Assembly (NCBI GenBank): GCA_905250025.1
Contig: CAJNOJ010000143.1
Span: 186,001 to 250,000 of the forward strand
Source of the DNA: Adineta ricciae
Lineage: Eukaryota > Rotifera > Eurotatoria > Adinetida > Adinetidae
DNA: 64,000 bases
Reading direction: 5' to 3'
The notes under the pieces are model-generated. The model did not search any database, was not told the origin of the DNA, and worked only from the letters and a program-made list of their open reading frames with translations. Below are positions 56,287-64,000 of this stretch, piece by piece. The position numbers were made by a program, and so were the translations under genes. Each line of letters opens with the position of its first letter. The stretch's first letter is position 1.

Positions 56287-57280
56287 TTATGGTTTGATAT
56301 TGAATACTTGTTTAGTTATTCTTCTATAACTATTTATCAGCTTTTTCTGTGTTTCATTCAGTTCATGTGCTCGTTTTCCACGATAAAATATAGATGAATA
56401 TTTTCCAATACTCCATTGTCCTTCTTCTAACCATCCATTCATTTCTAGTAATTCATCGTTAACATCTCCATTTCGAAACATTCCACCATTCCACCAGATT
56501 GGTTCATAATATTCATCAAAATGTAACACATTTCCAAACACTCGTTCTTTATTTTCATCATCAATTTTTCCAATGACACCTGTCAGTGATGACATAAAAC
56601 TCGATGATATTTCAACTATTGAAAAACCTAACCACCATGTATCTCGATCATTATATAAATATTTGTATGCATCTCGTTGTTCTTGTCCTTGATGATCATT
56701 TAGTTTACATGTGCTCAAAATACCTTTCAGAACACGATATTTGTCAATTACAATAACACTCGATTCTTGTCTTCGTTCAGGAATCATTGATTGATTCTTT
56801 TTTGTTGAAAATGATTCAATCCATCTCTTCGTTTCATTTGACACTTCACATCGATCATAGAAAAATAAATATCCATTTCGAACAAAATTAACATTTCCAA
56901 ATAGAATCGATGGTTTTTCCACAAATAACACATCACTATCCATCAATACAACTTGTTCGAATCGACATGCTAACACTGCAAATGATTGCATTTGACGACC
57001 ATGAAGATCTAAATGACTATCATTTGCATAACTTAACGAAAGATCAGTCAAATAAACATTTGGAAAAGATTTTCTCATCAGTTCTTGATTATCGACTGAT
57101 AAATCTTTCGAAGTGAAATACATAACTTCGATTGGAAGATCATTTTCAATCATTTCAAGACATTTCAATGCAACCAATGTCCAACGAATANCTGATCTGC
57201 CTTTGAAATTCCTTATCTCATGAAGTAAATATTCGTTCGGGCTGATATTTACAGAACAATCCAGTGTCGGTGAGACCTAT
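56287..57280 (-). CDS. GT71 (MNN1-type) alpha-mannosyltransferase-like, 5' end uncertain
   Basis: The catalytic region reads RWTLVALKCLEMIENDLPIEV, then ADSD-type VVLMDSDVLFVEKPS (the DxD sugar-nucleotide site), ESSVIVIDKYRVL, YNDRDTWWLGFSIV and FGNVLHFDEYYEPIWWNGG. These match Mannosyl_trans3/GT71 enzymes of fungi. The frame continues upstream of 57177 through an undetermined base at 57191 (RS?IRW) to a probable splice acceptor near 57281. A possible upstream exon at about 57337-57400 has a membrane-helix-like stretch (RVIIVLLAFWLV) but no clear Met. The duplication breakpoint lies at 57490, so the 5' end may be truncated. Expected to add mannose in the Golgi. Animals lack GT71; fungal origin is inferred. 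Confidence 0.75.
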
Positions 57281-58034
57281 CTATAAACAAAATTTCAGAT
57301 TTAAATTGTGTCGTTGGCATTTTATCGAAACACCTGTCAACAAGCCAAAAAGCAAGTAAAACGATGATAACTCGGCAACAACGGCACGAGGGCACAAATC
57401 CTTTTGAGGTTTTTCATACCTCATTGGGGTCTACTTACTACCAAAAGATGGGATCTAAACTGCTTGAACACCTAAATATGTTCCCTCGTTAGTAGCACTT
57501 GTTGAGTGATTCATAGTTTTACTTTTTCTTTCGTACAACACAGTTAGCTTAAAAAGAACCAAAATAAATCCTCTTTCAAAAATATTTTCTCATTTTACCA
57601 CCCGATATGCATGATCGAAGTCTTCTCTATTAAAGGTTTTAACTTTGGATAGAAACATACTTTTGTTAACGTTCTTGATAACATCTGGACTTTGGAAGCT
57701 AACACCAATCAGAAATAAGGAAAATTTTCATATACTTTTTTTATGATCTGATCCTATGAATACTTTCGAAGCTTAATTTTTCCTCGAAATATACAGTGAC
57801 TCAGAAAAAAAACATACCTATATCACACAATACATAAAAATACAAGTATCTTCTCCCCATATTACCATATCGTATACATCATGGTAGTGTCTGATCAGAT
57901 TGTTTGTTATTTTGGTTTTATTGTGTTAAAAGCATTTTCTTTATTGAAGTAAAAGATGCTTTTCAACAGGTATTATTATTTAGTCACCTTTATCATGAGC
58001 TGGAGATTAGTGATAGATCTATGTAGTGTTCTCT
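57281..58034. other. Breakpoint region and 3' flank of copy B
   Basis: 57281-57490 is unique sequence upstream of the GT71 exon, with one possible exon as noted there. From 57491 the sequence is copy B and non-coding up to the proline-rich gene. Confidence 0.5.
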
Positions 58035-58040
58035 TTTATT
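58035..58040 (-). promoter_or_regulatory. AATAAA overlapping the stop codon (copy B)
   Basis: The counterpart of 662-667, unchanged. Confidence 0.5.
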
Positions 58041-58770
58041 GACCATCCCACGTATCAACGGCTAATGACGGTTCTGGGTTCGATGTTTCTACAGGTGCTG
58101 GTTCAGGATTCCACGTATCAACGGCTAGTGACGGTTCTGGGTTCGATGTTTCTACAGGTGCTGGTTCAGGATTCCATGTATCTACAGCTAGTGACGGTGC
58201 TGGATTCGATGGTTCTACAGGTGCTGGTTCAGGATTCCATGTATCTACAGCTAATGATGGAGGATTCCATGTTTCTACAACTGGTGGCGGAGGATTATAT
58301 GTTTCCACTGCGGGCTGAGGAGTAGGCGTAGGCTGATAAGGTGGTGGTGCCGGCTGTGGAACATTTGTGCGAACAGTGGGAGGTCGATCGGGTCGGATGA
58401 TAGTTACATCAGTTCTTCTCACCGCAGAAGGTGCTGGTCGATATGGTGGAGGTTGCGGTCTTGGTGCAGGCGCTGGTGGTCTATTTACATACCCATTATT
58501 TCTATATACATACTGCGGTTGTTGATAAACTGGTTGAGGACGTACATCAATATTTGTCCCCACTTGATTAAATTTGCATAGGCCATTGCAAGCATTTTCA
58601 CATCCACATCGTTTGGCACATCCACAGTAGCAACAACAAATAATGATAATGATGATTATAATAACTAAAAGAAAAAGAATACCAAAAGCTAGTCCAATAG
58701 CTCCTGCAGTTGTCAGGCCATTAATACAACCCGAATATGTGGTGTTGACTGTGCAATTAATATACGCCAT
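58036..58770 (-). CDS. Proline-rich single-pass membrane protein (copy B)
   Basis: 244 residues, paralogous to the product of 663-1430. The signal/membrane part and Cys patch are identical through GLCKFNQVGT. The Pro-rich middle has several substitutions (RPQPPPYRPAPSA versus RPPPPPYRPVPSA). The C-terminal repeat block has three full 21-residue units and one 10-residue partial. PPPPY and PPPY motifs are kept, suggesting continued selection on both copies. Function as for copy A: unknown, possibly a WW-domain-binding membrane adaptor. Confidence 0.75.
   Translation of the reverse strand: MAYINCTVNTTYSGCINGLTTAGAIGLAFGILFLLVIIIIIIIICCCYCGCAKRCGCENACNGLCKFNQVGTNIDVRPQPVYQQPQYVYRNNGYVNRPPAPAPRPQPPPYRPAPSAVRRTDVTIIRPDRPPTVRTNVPQPAPPPYQPTPTPQPAVETYNPPPPVVETWNPPSLAVDTWNPEPAPVEPSNPAPSLAVDTWNPEPAPVETSNPEPSLAVDTWNPEPAPVETSNPEPSLAVDTWDGQ
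58048..58266 (-). repeat. Coding minisatellite, 63-bp unit x 3 plus partial (copy B)
   Basis: The same unit as at 675-926, with one 33-bp in-frame shortening next to NPPSLAVDTW. Confidence 0.9.
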
Positions 58771-59345
58771 TGTCTAAGTACTGTTAACGAGAAACCATGC
58801 TGAAACGATGGGATAACTGAAAAATAAGTTTTCTTTTTCTTTTTTTACAATTCCTTATGTAGTTGTTTTTTCGTGTATGAATTTATTTGAGTAGAAGACA
58901 GGCAAGTGCTGCTACGACAGAATCGAAGGGTGTTGTGTGGGCGAGATGAAAACAATTCAATTTTTAATACATTAGAAGAATATATGTGAACAAGTATGTG
59001 TGCTGACGTCAATGTCACGTCATCAAATTCGAACTCGTACGAACACAAAGTATTCTTTTTCGAAGAGAAATTATTGAAATCTGACTGCATAGGCTTAATA
59101 AGCAAGTAGACAACTTAAAAACATGCCAAATAATCGATTAGCTGGAGTCATGAATACAAAGAACACTCTTCGCTGCTAAGTTACCCGGGTCGAACAGATC
59201 TGACTTCGCGACTTTAGTATATAATTTGTATAGCTAAATGAAGAGCGACAATTCACTGAAAATTGTATGGAGACTTTATTCATCTCTTTCTCAATGTTTC
59301 ACTGTTAAGTAAATTTCATTCACAAAATTACGTCATGTTTCACTC
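58771..59345. other. Intergenic, counterpart of 1431-2003
   Basis: No supported gene. The frame at 58845-59105 is longer here than in copy A, where a TAG interrupts it. The CRE palindrome is kept. Confidence 0.5.
59004..59011. promoter_or_regulatory. Palindromic CRE (TGACGTCA), copy B
   Basis: Same position relative to the proline-rich gene as in copy A, with the adjacent CACGTCA half-site also retained. Confidence 0.4.
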
Positions 59346-62300
59346 TTAACAGAAGCTTGTCCATAGTAACGGTAAACAAACTGCGCGTGGTGAGCAACAT
59401 GAATTAGTAATGCATATTGAAGTGCTTGATGTACAACGATATGCTGTATTGTTGCATGGCTCCAATATCGAGCAGGAAATACCGGGTGCACAGTAGCTTG
59501 CATTATTTGGTGTGCGATAATCAAAACAAGGCTTTGGTGATAAAACACAGGTAATGTTGTCATTGTTGATGTTAGATCGACATTGTTGCAACGAACAATA
59601 TGATACTGAGTTCCATGCAGAATGAGAAGATGATGATAGAGTAAATTCAACGGCAGTATCAGTTTTGTTACAAACGACATTAGGTTTTTGAGGTGTCTGA
59701 CCTAAAACAAAAGAACGGTCACAATATCGCAAAACTGCAATATATCCATAAAAGATATTTACTAGTCATTTCACAATACCGTCCTGTTCGACCAGGTGGG
59801 CATATACAAGTGAGTTGTGTTCCAACAGCAGCACATGCAGCATTGTTTAAGCAGGGTGACGAAGCACAGGGATTCACTAGCATTGCACAATCGACACCAG
59901 TCCATTGTGCTTTGCATGTACACGTATAACGGCCATCAGGAGTTGATACACAGGTTCCTCCAATCAAAGTAATAGTACAAAGTTTTTCGAATTTCGTTGT
60001 CAGACTCACCCTGATTCTGACACGGTGAAATTCGGCATGGTTCGTAAATACTACAGTTAACTCCGCTATAACTAGGCTGACATAAACATGTGTATGTATT
60101 ATTCAAGCCTGATAAACAAGCACCATGTGGCGAACAAACGTTCAGACAACAGAAATCAATAGACTGGCAGAACGGACCTGTGTAGCAGGCACTACAATTA
60201 CAATTAACCGTCCCATTGTCGTATCTTGAGCAGATGCCACCATTTAGACATGGCGACGATGCACACCAATCGACTATAGAATGCAAGAGACAAAAAATAT
60301 CACATCTGATTGAAAAATCTCTTTTCGATGATACTTTTTCGACAATCGAGAATAATTCCAGAGAACGTGGATGTTCCACTACACCACGGAGAGCCAACAT
60401 CGACAGTAGTGCATGTTGTATAATTAACGCCCTTATAGGTAAACGGGAAAGAACAATAGCTCATATTTCCTACACGAAGCAAGATCATTCGTTTATCATG
60501 AAAACGTTATTATGTGACAAACCTGATTCAAGAAGCAAACTGGTGTCATTAAAAGACGCTTGGTATTGACCAATACTCCAGTTTGAGTTAACTTTATTCG
60601 TCAGTACAGTATCAAAGTCACGCAATGAATAATTTATTGTCGTAACAAATATTGTAACTTCACCCGATGGTCTACAATAAGTTTTTCAACGATCACTTTG
60701 TCTGTTTTTCCATTTAATCTTACCGAATAGTAATATTACTAGCAAAAGCCCTGCTATTTGTCATATCCATTATTGTTTCGTTCATATATGAGATTAACAG
60801 TTGATTGTTCAGTGTCGATTCATTTGAATTATAATTGAGGAGGTAAATTCTATAGGTAGAATTCGTGAAATAATAAGACTCGCATTGACGTCCGTAGTAT
60901 GCTGGTGGACATAAACATATGAAGTCTTCTATATCAGCTTGGTAGACACAAGTACCCTGATTTTGACAAAGTGTCGAACCGCTTTGACAAAGATCTAAAT
61001 AAATTCGATATCATAGCAATTTGAAAGCAAAAGTGCTATTTCTCCCTACATTGAGTTCGACAATTGCGACCTAAGATCTGCGTTAACTCACAAAAACACG
61101 TCCAGTTTGTATCGGAAGGTAAACAATGTATTGGAAAATCCGGCGTACTATTACATGGGTTTATCATGTTCAAAGTTTCACACGCAGTATGTTGTTGTGT
61201 AGGTAAACCAGTCGAGTCACACATTCTGCGATCAGCTACTGTATAGTTTTGTCCATACGCACAATAAGCATTCCCGTCTATGGCCACATGACATACTGAT
61301 GATTGTTTAGTATAGTATCCATGTGGTAAAGTACAATACGGAGCAGCTAAATCAACAGACAACCATAGAAAATAAATATCGATTGTTTATTTCGAAACTT
61401 ACCATTCAGCGGTAGAAAATCGCTGATATCAGTGAGACTCGTGTTATCATACACTAAATTGAAGTAAGGTGGAAGATTGGCAAGAATGGGTTGAATAATA
61501 TCATAAATCTGTCGTTGAGTTATATTACCGGCAAACGACATATCAGCGGTAATCTGGATGAAATTGCCCGTATAAGTTGAAAAACTAAATTGATGCAAGA
61601 TGGATATTTCTAACGAGTGTCGATCCCCCTCGAACATACGTAGTGTACATCAACGGTGAAAAGTCAAAACTTGAATTGGTTTGATTACGAATCAAACCCT
61701 GGAATAAATTTGTTAAATTCTGATAAGTTTGGGTTGTAGACGATTCCAGAGCATTTAGGGTAGTCTTCGACATACCTGGAGCTTTGAATCTAGCTTTCGC
61801 TCGAAAGTAAGCTAAAGACCAATTCTTCAATAAAACATTACAATTACATTTCAAACAAAAAAATCCCTACTGTGTGTACACAATCTTCCAGTAAAGCCAA
61901 AGTTACACGAACAAGTGAATGTTGAAAACAGAACTCCAAATGCATATCGTATAGATGGAATACAAGAGCCATATCTGCATGGTTTCTGTTTACAATAGTC
62001 GACTAACACGAAGCCCCTATCATATCTTTTTTTCTCAGGAAAATATTTTTCATACTTTGACAACTATTTGGCCGACCTGAAGCACTTTTACACCATGGGA
62101 CAGTTCCATTCATATAATCATTGCTTGTTATACAGCTATTCTGTGATTGATATTCATTGTCGATAAAAGGGAAAACACATCCAGTGATATCTGAAAAGAA
62201 GACTTAAGAAACATATCGACGGTAACATTTCTTACTATAATGACAATAGATTCCTCCATAGCCCGGAGCACAATTGCATTGATAAGAACCCGCTGATAGA

Positions 62301-63036
62301 ACAACGCATGTGCCATTGTTCAAACAATTCATATCATTGCATTGCGATACTAATTTCAAAAAAAATTAAAAGAGTGTGTAACTCATCATTACAAAAATTC
62401 TGTATAAACAGACATACATTGATCGCAGTTTGCACCTATGATATCAAACGAGCATTGACAGTAAGAGTTCGGACCGTTCCGAACACACGTACCATTATTC
62501 TGGCATGGTGATGAATCGCAGAAATCTGTGGAATATTGGTATCGTTCACGTTCTTGTTTTTGTTCCATTTCTATTGATGAACTTTGAATATGTCCCATTG
62601 TAGTTCTGTCATTCGAATAGAATATTGTCGCAATGAAAATAATTGATTTATTCAATGAATTCGAATGCATCCAAAAAAATGTATATTCTGATTGATTTGT
62701 GCTTAGCATAAAAGAATCTTCGTTTGTTACTGCTTGCTCTAATGATGTTGAACAATGAATCACCTGACCATCCGTTGGAGTGAACGGATGCCATAAACCC
62801 AATAATCTAGTTGAATCACTTGCACCCATAAGAAACCATGATATGTTAGAGGGAGTTTGTTTTCTTTCAAGTTTGACTTTGATGATATTGGATGATCGAG
62901 TTCTTTCGAATTGAATTGTATAATTCCCATCCGTGTTCTTATTTGATCCTGACAAATCCAAATCTGAACACGGAGTAGCGTTCGAAAAATGTATTACGAT
63001 ATGAACTAGAAAGTTTATAGCCAACAATAAAAACAT
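59346..63036 (-). CDS. Secreted Reeler/EGF/FN2/SEA-like modular protein (copy B)
   Basis: The same exon order as 2004-5695. Signal peptide MFLLLAINFLVHIVIHFSNA, Reeler-like domain and first EGF lie at 62389-63036. Then follow EGF and FN2 (62350-62060), an EGF (61990-61880), the SEA-like domain (61800-61400), the Cys-rich part, the second FN2 (about 60480-60340), EGF modules and the Cys-rich C-terminus. No premature stop appears in the exons I could follow. The intron near 59950-60010 is slightly shorter than in copy A without disturbing the coding frame. The first exon is the most diverged (31 of 215 residues). Both copies appear functional; exon borders are partly inferred. Confidence 0.73.
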
Positions 63037-63648
63037 GATTAAATAGTAATCCTCCTCTGTAAAAGTACAACTAAATATTCAGAATACGAACAGAAAGAAT
63101 ATTTTCGATTGATAATGGTTTTTGTATTACTGAAAAGAACAACATACTGCCCACTCAATGAGAAAATAATTATATGAAAAAAAAATCTTTTCCCTCTAGA
63201 TTTCTATTTCATTGATTGTATAAACGGAGCTCTGTATTCGAATAGAAGGTATGTTCTATTCCAATATAAACTCTTCGGACACTATTGACATGTTGTTTTC
63301 TGTTGTGCTGTATATTCGCTCGCGAAAATCTCTGAGAAAATTCCATCTGATAAATCATTCTTCTGTCAATAGTAAACAAGCTATATTAATAATCAAATGT
63401 TGGATTGTATTTTCTGTATTCGCAACATTCATGACTTCGGAAGTATTAAGCAAAGTGGGCTATGCTCGAGGGGTGTGATTGAGCAAAACCGTAGTCACTG
63501 GTGGAATGTTCTAATAGTTATTGATTTCTATTTATCAACGAACTACTATATTTCCGACAAAAATGAAAGATCATTATTTGTATAGTTAGTAGTAACAAAT
63601 CTTTTTTTTCATAAAAAAATAACTAAAATCCTAACCAGTCTTGTCATA
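63037..63648. other. Intergenic, no gene seen
   Basis: The counterpart of 5696-6305; AT-rich, with substitutions and small indels throughout. Confidence 0.45.
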
Positions 63649-64000
63649 TTAGTCAATAGTAAATTTTTGCACTCGATTATTATTCTGATCGACAACATAG
63701 AGAGAACCATCTTGATCAAATGATAGACCAACAGGATATTGAAATTGATCCGAATTGTCACCGCGCCCATTTGCACCAACAATTATCACGCCCTTCTTCG
63801 CATTATACGACCAACGCACTATGCGATGGTTCCAACTGTCAGCTATGTAAATATTACCGAACCGATCAACAACTAAACCTTGTGGATGATCTAAATTTGC
63901 ACGTGAGTCACCTTGACCATGCCCACCTGCAACAAGCATACCTTTCAAAGCCCCGTCTACCCACTTCATAACACGATTATTATGGTGATCGGAAACATAG
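63649..64000 (-). CDS. NHL-repeat protein, C-terminal part (copy B, truncated by window)
   Basis: The last two to three NHL blades (MLVAGGHGQGDSRANLDHP, IYIADSWNHRIVRWSYN, LYVVDQNNNRVQKFTID) end at 63649. About 5 of 106 residues differ from copy A. The rest, including the expected B-box and coiled coil, lies beyond the window. Confidence 0.85.
   Translation of the reverse strand, partial: YVSDHHNNRVMKWVDGALKGMLVAGGHGQGDSRANLDHPQGLVVDRFGNIYIADSWNHRIVRWSYNAKKGVIIVGANGRGDNSDQFQYPVGLSFDQDGSLYVVDQNNNRVQKFTID

Larger units (their letters stand above)
57491..64000 (+). repeat. Segmental duplication, copy B (runs off window)
   Basis: Colinear with 119-6657 and in the same orientation, about 57.3 kb away. 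It starts abruptly at agtagcacttgttgagtg. Differences are substitutions plus small indels, including the 33-bp change in the coding minisatellite. Confidence 0.93.

Noticed and set aside
1-64000. tRNA, rRNA, CRISPR array, telomeric repeat or retroelement
   Set aside because: Scanned by eye for TTCGAATC-type boxes, regular spaced repeats, TGTGGG arrays and reverse-transcriptase motifs; none found. A dedicated search (tRNAscan, repeat libraries) would be needed to exclude them fully.

Overview
The window is eukaryotic nuclear DNA that looks like a bdelloid rotifer (Adineta/Rotaria-type). It is AT-rich and gene-dense, with many small spliceable introns (about 50-70 nt, GT..AG, several placed to the base here). 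The gene content is a typical bdelloid mix: ADP-ribosyltransferase, NHL-repeat, F-box, divergent rhodopsin-like receptor and EGF/Reeler genes lie beside genes whose closest known families are bacterial or fungal. The species is not identifiable from sequence alone. No rRNA, tRNA, CRISPR array or autonomous transposon was recognised.

Layout. (1) 119 to about 6657 is copy A of a segmental duplication; copy B is 57491-64000 and runs off the window in the same orientation. Each copy holds a proline-rich repeat membrane protein, a Reeler/EGF/FN2 secreted protein and a B-box/NHL protein. (2) 6306-24516 is a long minus-strand run: B-box/NHL, a PARP-fold-like protein, a DUF2891 protein of bacterial type with an added signal-peptide exon, a VWA protein, a giant DEAH helicase-RBR ubiquitin ligase, and an R-S-E ADP-ribosyltransferase. 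A 385-bp foldback element sits exactly at the stop codon of the helicase-ligase. (3) 24891-28032 carries two plus-strand genes, an F-box protein and a Cys-rich secreted protein. (4) 28166-35638 is a tandem GH31 alpha-glucosidase of sucrase-isomaltase type and a 7TM receptor. (5) 35983-39790 holds a decaying NHL-EGF gene, a broken 7TM receptor and a TMEM272-like protein. (6) 40147-46104 holds a membrane protein with a bacterial-looking RNxxAHE helical domain, an SDR, a MAPKAPK2-type kinase and a membrane-anchored methyltransferase. (7) 46105-50564 is a gene-poor stretch with a young TA-flanked palindromic element, then PARG. (8) 50992-57280 is a run of fungal-looking genes (amino-acid permease, SDR, GT71 mannosyltransferase) with a small zipper protein, ending at the duplication breakpoint.

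How the genes relate. Most are independent housekeeping or accessory genes, not operons. One loose theme is ADP-ribose chemistry (PARP-like protein, ART, PARG). Another is extracellular carbohydrate, amino-acid and surface biology (GH31, permease, GT71, EGF/Reeler proteins). The strongest discovery leads are the eukaryotised DUF2891 gene, the fungal-like gene run beside the duplication breakpoint, the DEAH-RBR fusion with a palindromic element at its stop codon, and the bacterial-like HEPN-motif membrane protein.
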